Below, piece by piece: positions 1 through 11,577 of a stretch of 64,000 bases of DNA. A model generated the notes under the pieces. It was not told the origin of the DNA and did not search any database. It saw only the letters and a program-made list of their open reading frames with translations. The translations under genes were made by a program, and so were the position numbers. The stretch spans positions 37,578 through 101,577 of the forward strand of contig JABLTG010000058.1 of the NCBI GenBank assembly GCA_016618085.1, read 5' to 3'. Source of the stretch: Neovahlkampfia damariscottae. Taxonomy: Eukaryota > Heterolobosea > Selenaionea > Neovahlkampfiida > Neovahlkampfiidae. Each line of letters starts with the position of its first letter. The stretch's first letter is position 1.

Positions 1-122
1 ATAAATAACTTGATTTAAAACTCATTTACAATCATAATCTTTGAACCCAATAATATAAAAAGAATCGAAAATTTTTTTTGGTGGTTCTTTTTGTTGCAGT
101 TTGGTAGATTTTGAAGTCATTG

Positions 123-127
123 ATTGG
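123..127 (+). promoter_or_regulatory. ATTGG box beside the start of the PDI-like gene
   Basis: The sequence TGATTGGTCA ends only a few bases before the ATG at 135, with seven bases between ATTGG and the start codon. This is the clearest example of an element that recurs, in either orientation, upstream of most genes here. It matches the core bound by NF-Y (CCAATCA/TGATTGG) in other eukaryotes. That it is the core promoter, and that transcripts begin within or just after it, is inference. Confidence 0.55.
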
Positions 128-134
128 TCAAAAA

Positions 135-1763
135 ATGTTATTCAACAAAACCGTTTTAGCCTTTGTTTTACTTTTCATTTTTTTTTCTTTTGTTCAGTCA
201 AAAAAGAGACCACAATTATTTGAACCAAAAAACTTGGATGAATTTGAAAAAGTCAAAACAAAAAAATTAGTAGTTGTTGTTTTGTAAGTCAAATCTTGTT
301 TTTTAACATTTTTTCAAGACCACCTTTATCAATTAATCAACAATTAAAAACAGGTCTTGAAAGACTTTTAATGTCTATTTCAATGAGAGTTGATGATGTA
401 ACTTCAGTTTCTGTAGATTTGAAAAAGATACCGAAATTTCTTCAAAAATATGAAAAATTAACATCAAGTTGGAATTTTTATAACTCAGAAATGAGGTTTT
501 ATTTCATTTTTTAATTTTTTTTTCAGTCCTTTGTTTTTAATTTTTCGTTATGGCATTGGTAAAATTTACACTGGTGCATATGATTATATAAGTTTTTTGA
601 AATATTTGAACAATCAAAGATATGCTAAAAGATTAAAAAATGAAAGTGATATTGAAAAATCTGATGTTTCAATTGTTGGTTATTTCAAAGATGACAAAAA
701 ATTGAAATTGTTTAAGCAATACTCTTATATATCTCAAGATGAAGCAAATTTTTATTATACTACAAATCCAGTTAAAAAGTAAGTTCATATCATTATTTTT
801 TATATTTCATTTTCAGCTTGGAAAATAATGATATTTTGTATAATGATGTTTTTGGAACAACAGAAATTTTGAAAAATGAAAAATTGAGTTATTCAAATTT
901 AATGAAATTTATGAACAAAAATGAAAATAAATTGATTAAAAAAATACATTCAATGAATTTAAATGGTAATATTTTGACTTTTTTTAATGATGATTTTTTG
1001 AATAGATTTTTATCAAAAAAATGATCATTTGATTATTGCATTTTCATCAAATTTTGAAGGTGAAAATGGAAATTTTTTGAAAGAATTTAATAAATTCTCA
1101 ACAAAATTATCTCAAGAAACCAATTGTAATGCAGAAAAAGCTGATACATGCTCAATAAACTCATCAGATGAAAAAATAGGATTTGGTTACTCCACAGGAA
1201 AGGAAGTTTTAAATTTACTTCAAAGTGTTCAATTATCAGCATTTGACTTTCCTTCAATTCTTATTCTTTCAAAAAAAACACAAAAAAACATAATTGTTGA
1301 CAAATCAAAATTTGACATTTTTTCATCAGAAAGTATTGACAAATTTTGGCAAGAATTCAAATCAGGAAATGTAAAATCATTCTTGAAAAGTGAAGAAGAA
1401 CCAGAAAACAATGATAAATCACACTTGAAAACAATCACTTTGAATAACTTTGAAAGAATTGTACATTCAAATAAAAAAAGTACAATGGTTTATTTCTGGA
1501 GAAATATGTGTCCTCATTGTACTGCATTATCACCAATTTATGAACAATTATCAAAAGATTTTCAAAATTCAAATGAAATTCAATTAGGAAAAATGAATGT
1601 TGAAAAAAATGCTCTTCCAACCTATGTCAAAGTTGATTATTTACCAACACTTTTATTCTTCCCAAATTGTAACGAAAAAGAAAAAGAAAAATATTTAGAA
1701 TATAGAGGTGAAAGAAATTTCATTGACATCAGGAATTTTATGATTAAAAATAAATGCCAATAA
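135..1763 (+). CDS. Protein disulfide isomerase-like secretory protein
   Basis: Five exons: 135-283, 319-495, 527-778, 817-965, 1006-1763; introns of 31-40 nt; 494 residues. Residues 1-22 form a signal peptide. The first thioredoxin-like domain keeps the fold (a FRYG strand followed by YTGAYDY) but has no CxxC. The last domain has the redox motif CPHC at about 411-414 and a following cis-proline (YLPT). Expected role: oxidising or isomerising disulfides in the ER, with only the C-terminal domain redox active. No KDEL-type tail is present; the protein ends KCQ. The intron at 966-1005 is inferred: it joins two frames that otherwise appear shifted. The TAA lies inside AATAAA. Confidence 0.8.
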
Positions 1764-1837
1764 AAACCATGCGCCAATTTTATCCAATCATATTTTAGTT
1801 TCCAATTTTTCCAACAAATCGACGAAAGTAACAAAAC

Positions 1838-2430
1838 ATGAAGTTGAACAGGATGAAAAAAGAATTAAAAATTTTGAATGATTCACCACCACCAGGCATT
1901 TCTTGTTGGCTCAAAGACGAAGATAAACTGGATGCTCTTGAAGCAACAATAAAAGGACCAAAAAACTCACCTTATGAAAATGGAACTTTTCATCTAACTG
2001 TAAATATACCAGAAAGATATCCAATTGAACCACCTGTAGTTAGATTCATAACTGAAATCTATCACCCAAATGCAAATAACAAGTTGTTTTTTTTAACCTT
2101 TTCTTTTTAGATTGATAATGCAGGAAGAATCTGTTTAGATCTTTTAAATTCACCACCAAAAGGAAATTGGAAACCAATTATAAATATTTCAACTCTTTTA
2201 ACTTCCATTCAACTTTTAATGTCTGAACCAAATGCAGATGATGGTTTAATGGGAGATATTGTAAGATTAAATAAAATTAATTTTAGACACAACAATTTAA
2301 AGAAAATAAATCTGAATTTCTAAAAGTTGCAAAAAAAATGACTGAAAAACATGCAATGAAAGAAAAATCAAAAAAAAGAGTTTTAGAAGAAAAAGAAAAC
2401 TCCGAAGAAAAGAAAATAAAAATTCTTTAA
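1838..2430 (+). CDS. Ubiquitin-conjugating enzyme, UBE2T-like
   Basis: Exons 1838-2071, 2111-2260, 2287-2430; 175 residues. The N-terminus (PPPGISCW), the HPN motif, the GRICLDLL segment with catalytic Cys86, and the PPKGNW and LLMSEPN stretches all match the UBE2T subfamily, the E2 that monoubiquitinates FANCD2/FANCI in Fanconi anaemia repair; Cys86 is also the human position. The lysine-rich tail is shorter than in animals. The first intron (2072-2110) must start with GC for HPN to join IDNAGR in frame; the nearest GT breaks the frame. The second intron is only 26 nt. The stop codon overlaps that of the convergent CSN7 gene. Confidence 0.88.
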
Positions 2431-3211
2431 AATTTATTTTTTTTTCCTTTATGTGAACCACCATCACCTCCAGCTTCAATTATTTCTTTCATATTCTTTT
2501 TTAATTCTTCAACTTTTTTTTCGTACTCTGAATTTGATTTTTTGGCTTCATCAAATTTTTTTTGAGCTTTTGTTGAGTTATCTTCCATATTTTTTTGAAT
2601 ATCTTTACTATGATCCATCCATTTTTTAAGTGTTCCAATTAATGAATCAATATCTTCAATACGAACATCTCTTCCAACTGTTTCAAAAATTTCAACACAT
2701 TTTCCTTTTTGATCAAGTTTTCCTTTACAAATATCAGCATAAAAACAGTCAATCAATAAATCTTCAAGATTACGAACATTATCAATGTCCAAAGCTTTTA
2801 AAAGTAAATTGTAAGATAAAACCTATGAGAGTTTTTTTGAAATGAGTTTTATATTTGTCTTACTCTGTGGGAAGAAGCTAAAGAAACAACTGAAAGTTGT
2901 TTAAGTTTATAAAGTTGTTTTTCATTCAAGTCAACATAATTTTCTTTGTTTTTTTTATAATCTGAATATGTTCCATAACAAAATAATGATAAAGTTTCAA
3001 AATCTTTTTTAGTTTCAGTTAAGTCTTTGAGCTATTTTTTATTTAATTCTAATTTTCAAAAACTTACTGCTAGAATTGAAGGAGTATTTATAAGCTCTGA
3101 AAAGACGAAACAATTTGATGAAGAAGTTGCTTGTGAAATTACAGAAGCAGCTTGTTTTCCTTTAGCTGATTTTGCTAAAACAACAAATTGATAAATTGCT
3201 TGATTGGACAT
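2427..3211 (-). CDS. COP9 signalosome subunit 7 (PCI domain)
   Basis: Three exons (3211-3068, 3031-2864, 2822-2427), 235 residues. It reads through a PCI/winged-helix domain. Family landmarks are the Phe-rich segment CFVFSEL, YGTYSDY, the SLASSHR stretch and NLEDLLIDCFYAD, then GKLDQKG and GRDVR, followed by a lysine-rich coiled-coil tail. CSN7 is a scaffold subunit of the complex that removes NEDD8 from cullins. The codons after ATG contain CCAAT, so the promoter-like element overlaps the 5' end of the ORF; another copy lies about 46 nt upstream. Its TAA overlaps the UBE2T stop. Confidence 0.85.
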
Positions 3212-3305
3212 GTTTTCTTCTTCTCAAAAACTTGCTCCTAAAATAAAAGTGATATGATTGGTCTATTTCTCAAAAATTAAATTAACAAATTCCTCCAGAA
3301 AATTT

Positions 3306-6300
3306 TTATTTATTTAATTTCATGGCTTTTTTAAGTTTTAACGTTTCAATAAACTCCAGTTGTTTTCTTTCAACTTCATCTTTTTCAGAATCATTTGTTC
3401 TCAATTTTTCAATCTGTTGTGTCAGTTCAGTTGTACTTTGTTTTGGTTCATCTTTTTTCTCTTGTGGGAAATAAGGATTGGGATTTGAATCTAACATCTC
3501 AATCAATGAAGGCAATTGTCTAATAGGATCATCAAGAACTCTTTGTTGTCCAATTTGTGTTGTTGACATTTGTTGATTTGCAAAATAATTCAAATTGGGT
3601 AATTTACTCAAATCAGAATGTTGAAATGGTTTTTGTTTGTGAATTGTTCCAATTGGTTGATGTATATTCGTCCATTTAAATCCCATTGAAGCTCCATGTT
3701 GATTTTGAGGAAATGATGAATAATTATTTACAGGTTTGAAGAAGCTTGATTGAGTTTGATTCGATATTGATGGTTGATTTATTTTTGGATTCAAACTTTG
3801 TTGATAATTATCATAAAGACGATAAAATTCTTTTTCTGGATAAACAAGAGTTTTGTAATGTGGGGGTTTCTTCAGAACAATTTTTGGTTTCAATTTCAAT
3901 GTTTTTGGTTGAATTGATTTCATTTTTGGTGATGAAATTGTACCAGTTGCTGGAGCTATTGTTGAATCAAATTTACTCATCATAGTTTTCTGAAGAGTAG
4001 GAGGTGGAATTGACTTTGTTTGTGCTTGTTTTGTCAAGGGTGTTGATTCATATTCTTCATCTTCATCTTCTTCTTCATCTGGTGCTTCAAATGCTTCATC
4101 ATCATCATCACTTCCAATACTTTGGGTAAATGAAGAATTTCGATGAGAATTTGATATTTTTTTTCCTTTTTTTCTTGCCGTCTTGGCTTCAATAATTTCC
4201 AAAAACTTTTCTGCCATTTTTATTTGTTCAGCTGAAAACAAAGAATCTCCAGAATTAACAACTTTGAAGATTACTTTCCAAAGTGATTGCTGATAATCAA
4301 TGGTTGCTGTTGAAGAGCTAGTTGTTCTTGCTTTGACACCTTCACAACATGTTTTTAATTTTTGAAAAAATGAATCTTTTTGTTCTGTTGTTTTTAAATA
4401 TTTTTCTGGATCTAATAGAGAATCATATAGAGTATCTGGGTCATCAAGTCCTTCAGGGATAATTTTTTCCCAAAATTTATCATCATCCCAATCAACTTTT
4501 TCACCATTCACTTCTGAATTGAAATAAACACTTTCAATTTTTCCTGTTTCAACTGGTGATTCTTCACTTTGTGATGAAGTATATTTCAAGACTCTTGCTT
4601 TTTCAATCAATTCTTCAATATTCGTATTCAACAATTCTTTGTCTTTTTGATTAGCTGATTTATCATCTTCTAAAAAGAAATGATAAGCACCTTTTTGTAA
4701 AAGCATTTTTAATTCGTCTGCTGAATTTTTTTGTTTAACATCTTTGTCGAGTACTAATGCACCCAGAGTTAATTTAATTCCAGCTCTTTCAAGGATATAC
4801 ATCTCATAAGTATTTCTGGCAATCAATCTGTAAACGGTAACATTTCTTAACCGGTTTAAAGAAATTATAAGACTTACTTTGTTTGACCAATTCTATGACA
4901 CCTTGCTGCAGCTTGTGAATCATTGAAAGGATTGAAATCAGTATCATAAATGATTACATTGTTTGCTGCTGTCAAATTTATACCAACACCTCCAGCTCTT
5001 GTAGATAACAAGAAAACAAAGCAATCAGGATTTGTATTAAATTCATCAATACTTTCAACTCTATTTTCAATATTGGTTGATCCATCCAATCTGACATATT
5101 CATAATTTCTATAATCAAGATAATCTTCAAGAATATTCAACATATCTAAACTTTGTGAGAAAATCAAAACTTTTTCTTTTTGTCCTCTGAATTTTGCAAG
5201 TAATTTATCAACAACAACCAATTTACTTGAGCATTGAATTAAAGCATCTTCATCAGATAAATTTGGATCTTCTGTTTTTAGTTCATCAGTAACTGACTCT
5301 TCAACATTTGTGTCCAACAAGTATGGATGATTACAAATTTTTTTGAGAGAATTGAAAATTGCACCACCAATTGATTTTTTGAATTTTTGTACCAAAAATG
5401 TTCTTTTTCTTTCATAAACTGCTCTATATAATGTCTTTTGTTGTTTTGTTAAATCAACTTCAACAATTATTTCCTTCTTTGCTGGAATTTTTAAGTCCAT
5501 TTCTTTTGCTTCTTTGTTTCTCCTTAAAATATAAGAATTTGAAATTTCATCAATAAATTCATTCATTTCTGTTAAATCATCATCATCATCATATTCTGAA
5601 AATTGTTCAAATTTTTCACTGTTCTTAATTTTTTGAGGATTTAAAAAATGTAACAAAGTGTAAAGATCTAACAGTGAATTTGTTAATGGTGTTCCAGTTA
5701 AAATCAATTTGAAATCACATTTTATCAAAGTAGCTACTTTATGAACTTCAGTATCAGGAGATTTTAATTTATGACCTTCATCGTAAACAACTGCACTCCA
5801 ATACTGTTTTGTGAATAGTTTTTTTCTTTTTTTGAAAACTTCATATGTTGTCAAACATATATTGATATCATCTGATTTTTGAAATGTCAAATAATTCTTT
5901 TCGTAAATAATATCATGTACTTTTATACTATTCATTTTTGTCCATTTTTCAGTTTCTCGTGACCAATTTTCTATTTCAAAGGTTTACCAGTTTTTGATTT
6001 TTTTACCTAAAGTGGATAACGGAACAACGATTAAAAAAGGCAAAATGAATTTTTGAATTCTACAAATTTCTGATAAGAAAACCAAGGTTTGAATTGTTTT
6101 TCCTTTGTAAAAATTCAAAAATTTTTTTTTTTCTTACCTAGTCCCATTTCATCGGCCAATATACAATTTCTGTGTTCAAACCAATTCTTCAATAACCAAT
6201 TTACTCCTTTTACTTGATAATTTTTCAAACTTAAATTCTTGAATTTTGGAAAAACTTCTTTATAATCTTTAGCTTTTCTTTGTAAATGTTTTTTGATGAC

Positions 6301-6669
6301 TGCTTCATTTAGTTTTGGATTATTTTTTTTTCTTTTCAAAATATTGATTTCTTCCTCAAGACTACTTTCAGAAGATGCTTCTGAGGTTTCTGAGTCAGCA
6401 TCACTTTCAGATGTTTCATCATCATATTCTTCTTCTTCTTCATCTGATGAGAAATTTGATTCTGATATTAAACTTAGTCGCATTTTTTTGTGAGGTAGTT
6501 TTGTATACCAATTTGAATAACTTGCTGATTTTCTTTCAAAAGGTGATGGTGGATGTTCTGTCTTCAATATCTCCTCTTCTACTTCTGAAAATTTCCTATG
6601 GAGGTCAAATTGTGTTCCTATATCTTTTGAAAACTCTTTGTAAGGAAGAGAGGCGAAACTCTTGTCCAT
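3306..6669 (-). CDS. SNF2-family chromatin remodelling ATPase, CHD6-9-like
   Basis: Exons 6669-6138, 6102-6007, 5970-4878, 4845-3306; 1086 residues. Residues 1-170 are acidic and serine-rich. The ATPase follows: Walker A DEMGLGKT split by the first intron (about 173-180), VVPLSTLENW, DEGH at about 273-276, [18 protein letters not shown] and HRIGQTK near 570. The post-ATPase part ([21 protein letters not shown], a DDDKFWEKI stretch) resembles the CHD6-9/Kismet subgroup. Expected role: ATP-driven nucleosome remodelling in the nucleus. No chromodomain is visible in the short N-terminus, which is odd for a CHD protein. The proline/glutamine-rich C-terminus looks disordered. Confidence 0.85.
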
Positions 6670-7595
6670 TTTTTCGTTGAAGAAGTTGAAAAATTTGATC
6701 CAATCAAATTATTTCACTTCCTTTTATTTCATTGGTCAAATGGATTAATGCAAAGCTGGTATCAAATTCTGATACTTTAAACTGAAACAAACCTAAACAA
6801 TGAATCAAGTGAGACAAATTGGAGGGAAATACATCTAAAATGTATGATCATCGATCTTGGATGGAACCTATTCTGCTGGCATTGATATTTTGAAGACTGA
6901 GACTTCCTTTGGAAATAAAAGATGAAGGCATGAGGAAAATTTATTCAAAATGAATTTGATTATCAGAAAATTTTGAGTTCCAATGTAAAAAAATATTTTG
7001 AAATATCCATCAGAATCATCATGATTTTCCAAGACTTCACATCAATAGTCGAGATGTGCTTTCTCTGGAAATGTCTTCATGAAACGTCACCTTATTAAAA
7101 TTAATGATTGAATAGCAGCCATTTCATCAAATTGACTGACAAACTAAATTGAAGATATTGAAAATAGGAGACCGATTTATTTTTTGAAGAAAGATGTTTG
7201 AATTTTTAATTGTAAACACTTAATTTTACTATCAATTGAATGAACGACTACCCCGTTTGAATTATTATAAAATTGACACTGGAATATTTTCCTTTCAGAA
7301 ATGAAGAAAATTGAAGAACCTTTTTCATCATGAAATTCATCCACAAATTATTTTTTCCTAATACAATTTTCACAATCAATCCATTAGTTCCATCATATGC
7401 TGCAACATTTTGATCGCAATCTTGTGGTTTTGCTGCTGAAATGACATACTATATATCCAATGCTTGGTTCTAAGGTTTTGTCCTCAAAAGTTGAAAGAGT
7501 TCTGATTGTAGTTTACTCAATTTGTTCACTTGAATTTACGAGTACTAACTCATTAAGCTGTGCAAAAGAGTTTATCTTTTTGATTGGTCAAAAAA
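6670..7595 (+). other. Gene-poor stretch, probably decayed coding sequence
   Basis: No intact gene is visible. Short coding-like stretches occur on both strands but are broken by stops. On the minus strand, about 7250-7445 is open for 64 codons without a usable ATG; on the plus strand, about 7330-7470 starts with ATG and is cut by an in-frame TGA. I recognise no family. The first 30 bases or so (ATTGG-type box at 6700-6704) are probably the promoter of the CHD gene. An ATTGGTCA at about 7583 lies next to the kinase stop codon. Confidence 0.35.
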
Positions 7596-8615
7596 TCACA
7601 TGTTTATTATTTGGTCGACTTTTGAAGGAGCAATTGTAAAGATATTAAAGTTCTTCTTTACGTTTGATTTCACAAATGGATGGTTCAAAAGCTCATTTGC
7701 AGATTTTCTTTCACTTGGATCAAATTTCAGACAACCATCCAAAAAATCTATAAACTCATCAGACCACGCACATGGATCTAATTTTCCTCATTAAAAAAAT
7801 GATAAATTTACTTTTCAATGTTGGAGGTGGATTTTTTGAAACATGTTTTAAAATGGCATTTGTAGATAATTCCATGTAAGGTGGTTCTCCATCAGTTAAT
7901 TCTAATAAAGTTATTCCCAAAGCCCAAATATCAACTTTTTCATTAAATTGTTTGCCAGCACATAATTCTGGTGACATCCAATATGGAGAACCACTAGAAT
8001 AAATTTAATTTGAAGACAATTCTTACCAAAGATATTTCTCTTCAATATTATTGAATTTACATGAAAATCCAAAATCACATAATTTCAATTCACCCTTTGA
8101 GTCTGATAGATTTAATATAAGTTTATTTGATTACTCAATAATATGTTATCTGATTTGATATCTCGGTGTATAATTTCATTTTCATGTAAATATTTCAATG
8201 CTTTCAAAATTTGATAAGAAATTTTTGAAATTTCAACTTCATCAAATGTTTTTTTTTTAAAAATTAAATCAGTGAGTTTTCCATAATTCATATATTCAGT
8301 GACAATCCAAACGTTCTTTTCTGTGGTATAACTTTCGAAAAATGATACAATTCCAGGGTTAGAGTGATTTGAAAGAACAGAAATTTCGTTGTAATAAAAA
8401 TTTAGATATTTCTCATCTTTTGAAATAATTTTTACAGCAAACTTTTTTTTTAATTTTTTGTGAAGAACTAAATATACTTTTGCCGTTGCTCCTTCATCTA
8501 ATTCTACAATTTTGTCGTATATTTCGTATGGGTCTTTGCTTGGTGTTACTTTTTCTTGAATTAGGTCTTGTTTTAAAATTAAATTCTTCTTCACAGAGAC
8601 CATTAATTTTCTCAT
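7596..8615 (-). CDS. STE20-like serine/threonine protein kinase
   Basis: Exons 8615-8135, 8102-8027, 7993-7812, 7777-7596; 306 residues, almost only a kinase domain. Visible motifs: ATP-lysine strand FAVKI, catalytic loop HRDIKSDN, DFG, an activation segment ending GSPYWMSPE, and DIWALG. The splice joins restore DNILLNSKGELKL and CGSPYWMSPE, which supports them. The glycine-rich loop is degenerate: in LDEGATAKV only the middle glycine of GxGxxG is kept. HRDIKSDN and the APE-like region point to the STE20/PAK or CDC15 groups. The last intron has a possible alternative acceptor nine bases earlier in transcription, which would add three residues. TGA stop. Confidence 0.85.
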
Positions 8616-8856
8616 GTTGGTTATTATTCAGTTTTTCAAAATTGAAGCGTTATTTATAATCCAAATTTCAGTTGAACTTCGTTTGAGCATCCAACGAAAA
8701 AACCAACATTTCTGGTGAATGATTGGCGGAAATTTTCAAAGGGAAAAAGAGAAATTTAAAAGAGAATATACTTATAATCAAGAATAAAATTGATCATTGC
8801 AAAAAAATTTAATTCATGTTCAATGTCATTGGTCAATCATACTCCGAAAATTTTCA

Positions 8857-9938
8857 ATGACAACTACTTACGCAGTAACAGGCGCTTCAGGCTATATCGC
8901 TTCAAATCTCATCAAGTAACAAATTAATCACTAAAATTATCAGGAAACTCCTCGAAAAAGGTTATAACGTTCATGGAACAGTTAGAGATTTATCAAACCA
9001 AAAAAAAGTGAAACACCTCTTAAGTACAGTCAGCAATGAAAGTCAAAAGGGAAAACTCACTTTATTTGAAGCTGATTTACTGAAAGAAGGTTCTTTCAAA
9101 AAATGTTTTGAAGGAGCTTCTGGAGTTTTTCATGTTGCTTCACCTTTCCAAAGACAAGTAGAAAATCCTCAAAAAGATTTAGGTTTGAAAAGTCACTAGT
9201 TTTAACGATTTAAGTTGAACCTGCTGTTAATGGAACAAAAAATGTGATTAATGAAGCATTTAACAGTAAAACAGTTGAAAGAGTTATTGTAACATCTTCA
9301 ATGGTAAATAATTTGTCATTAAACATTTTTAGGCATCAGTATGTGGTGACAGACCACCAGAACATAAGTATACCGAAAAAGATTGGAATGATACAGCTAC
9401 AATTGAAAAATCACCTTATCCATATTCAAAAGTTAAAGCAGAACAAGCTGCTTGGGAATTGGTTGAAAGTTTGACCAAAAATGTAAAAGATAGAAAATTT
9501 AGTTTGGTTGTAGTCAATCCTGCATTTGTATTGGGACCTCCTTTATCAGATCGTGATGATTCTGTTTCAGTTGGTACAATCAGAGCTATTCTTTCTGGAG
9601 CAATGAAAGAAATTGATAATTCAATGAAATTTGGAATTATTGACGTTAGAGATGTTGTGAAAGCACATATTACAGCAATGGAAAATGAAGATGCTGCTGG
9701 AAGAATTGTGACTTGCCATTCAAAAAGTTATTATGTTTCAGAATTAGCAGTCATCCTCAAAGGGAAATTTCCAAAATACCCAATCACAGATAAAACTGTT
9801 GGAAATAAAGATCCAGTTCGTGAATACGAGAATGACAAACTTTTGAAATTGATTGGAGATTTAATCCCCGTTGAAAAAACATTAGTTGACATGGGAAATT
9901 CATTGATCGATTTTGGATTGGTTCAAAAAGTGGAATAA
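8857..9938 (+). CDS. NAD(P)-dependent extended SDR, dihydroflavonol reductase-like
   Basis: Exons 8857-8915, 8944-9182, 9215-9303, 9333-9938; 330 residues. The N-terminal nucleotide-binding motif is GASGYIA (9-15), the variant glycine motif of extended SDRs, and the catalytic YPYSK (Tyr158, Lys162) is intact. HVASPF and the TSS strand before the active site fit the DFR/cinnamoyl-CoA-reductase/methylglyoxal-reductase group, which reduces small carbonyl compounds in the cytosol; the substrate cannot be read from sequence. ATTGGTCAA lies about 25 nt before the ATG. The TAA lies in GAATAAAA. Confidence 0.88.
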
Positions 9939-10052
9939 AAACTGATAAATTCAATTATGAATAAATTTTTAAAAATTGAAAAGAAACATTCTTCAAAATC
10001 AACCTATTCATTCAAAATAATCATGATTGATAATTCATTCCACCTTCGCTCA

Positions 10053-10357
10053 ATGAAACAGAAAAACAGAAATTATTTGGTCCAATCAGCGCTATTGGTT
10101 GAAGTATAAAATTATTTGATTGGATTTTCGAAACTTAACCACAAGCAGTGGCTTCAACTTACGTATCTCATTATTTTCTTTTTCCATTCTTTATAGATAA
10201 TAATTTTAGTCCATACGAAACATCAAAAGACCTTGTCTTGAATAAACTCCTGATAAAAGAAAGAAAGGTTTCTTTTTTCTAATTTAAGCAAACACTGGTC
10301 CAAATCAAACATCTAAAAGAAGAGTTGATTGAATTTTCTAGGATATTCAACATATGA
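10053..10357 (+). CDS. Small four-exon protein of unknown function
   Basis: A model with exons 10053-10103, 10146-10162, 10210-10267 and 10289-10357 gives a continuous 64-residue protein, leucine- and lysine-rich and probably helical (LVQIKHLKEELIEF near the end). All three introns are GT-AG (42, 47 and 21 nt); the second exon is only 17 nt. I do not recognise the family. Against the model: two CCAAT-type boxes fall inside exon 1 instead of before the ATG, so the start or first exon may be wrong. The downstream exons are better supported than the first. Confidence 0.42.
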
Positions 10358-10434
10358 GCTTTCTTTCTCAATTTTTTAAAAACAGAAATTTTAACCAATA
10401 AAATTGTTGCTGCATCAAATCGAACAATAACAAC

Positions 10435-11537
10435 ATGTCCAAAAAAAAATCCTCAAAGAAAGTATCCTTACAAGACTTTTTATCTGAAAAAACTTCAAAA
10501 TCCTGGGGTGAAAGAGAGGAAGAAACTCCAAAAGAAGAAACAAAACCAACAGAAGAACCAAAAAAAATTGAAACTCAACAATTACAACCAGAACAACCAA
10601 AAGAACAACCAAAACAAGAAGAACAACCAAGAAAATATGAAGAAAAACCAAGAGAACAAACACAACAAAAACGTGTCTACGAACCAGTGGATGAATCAAA
10701 AGTACCTACAAATCCACCTTTTGTAGCATACGTTGGAAATTTATCCTTCAAAGTCATTGAAGATGATATCGCTCATTTATTTGGAGAAGAAGGAGTAAAA
10801 AAAAAAAAAAAATTTACCTCATTTAGTTGGCGAGCATAAATATTCCTTTAGACAGAGAAAGAGGAAAACCAAAAGGATTTGCTTATGTTGAATTCACTAC
10901 TGCTGACGCATTAAAAGCTGCTTTAAAATTTAATGGCACAGAATTTTTCCAACGTGATTTAAGAGTAGATGTGTCTGAACAAAAACAAAAAAGTTTTGGA
11001 CATAGAGATGAAGGATTTCAACAATTCCGTAATAACAGATATAACAAAAATGACAGAGAAAATGGATCACGTTACGATACTTCACGTTATACAGGTGGCT
11101 CAACTGAAGAAGAACCATCAAAAAGTGATACTGAAGAAAAATGGTCAAGAAAAACAAAAGTACAACCAAAACCAAAAGATTTTGGAGGACAATCATCAAA
11201 ACCAACTTTTTCATCTTCTTCTTCTTCATTTGGAGACTCACAAAAAAAATCAGTTGACAAACCAAAAGATTTATTTGGTGAAGGAAAAGCATGGGAACCA
11301 AAAGATGATATTGAAAAAAAAATTGAAGAAAGACTTGAAAGAGAAAAAGAAGAAAGAAGAAAAAGATTAGAAGAAGAACAAAGTTCAAGAGGAGGTTACC
11401 AAAAGAAAAGATATGGTGACAAAAAAAAATATTCATCAGAAGACAAAGAAAAAAAAGAATTTGTTAGACAACAACCAAAAGAAACAAAAAAATCTACAGC
11501 TTCATCAAATGCTTTTGATGCTTTAACTGAAGAATAA
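10435..11537 (+). CDS. eIF4B-like RNA-binding translation factor
   Basis: Exons 10435-10794 and 10827-11537; 356 residues. The N-terminus KKVSLQDFL matches the conserved start of eIF4B. After a Gln/Glu/Pro/Lys-rich linker comes one RRM (about 103-180) with RNP2-like AYVGNL and RNP1-like KGFAYVEF, interrupted by a 32-nt intron carrying a long A run. The rest is charged and low in complexity (Arg, Glu, Ser, Gly), as in eIF4B C-termini. Expected role: stimulating the eIF4A helicase during mRNA recruitment in the cytosol. eIF4H is the alternative, but the N-terminal motif and length favour eIF4B. The stop lies in GAATAAAA. Confidence 0.8.
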
Positions 11538-11577
11538 AATTTTATCAACAGTTTTTTTTTTTCAATTTCATTGGTTG

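Noticed and set aside
1013-1031. Apparent +1 frameshift in the PDI-like gene at an A run
   Set aside because: An intron at 966-1005 (GTAATA...GAATAG, 40 nt) restores one frame through the site, so no frameshift or sequencing error is needed.
10930-11436. 168-codon minus-strand ORF inside the eIF4B-like gene
   Set aside because: It is antisense to low-complexity Lys/Glu codons, which leave the opposite strand open; the Leu/Phe-rich product is an artefact.
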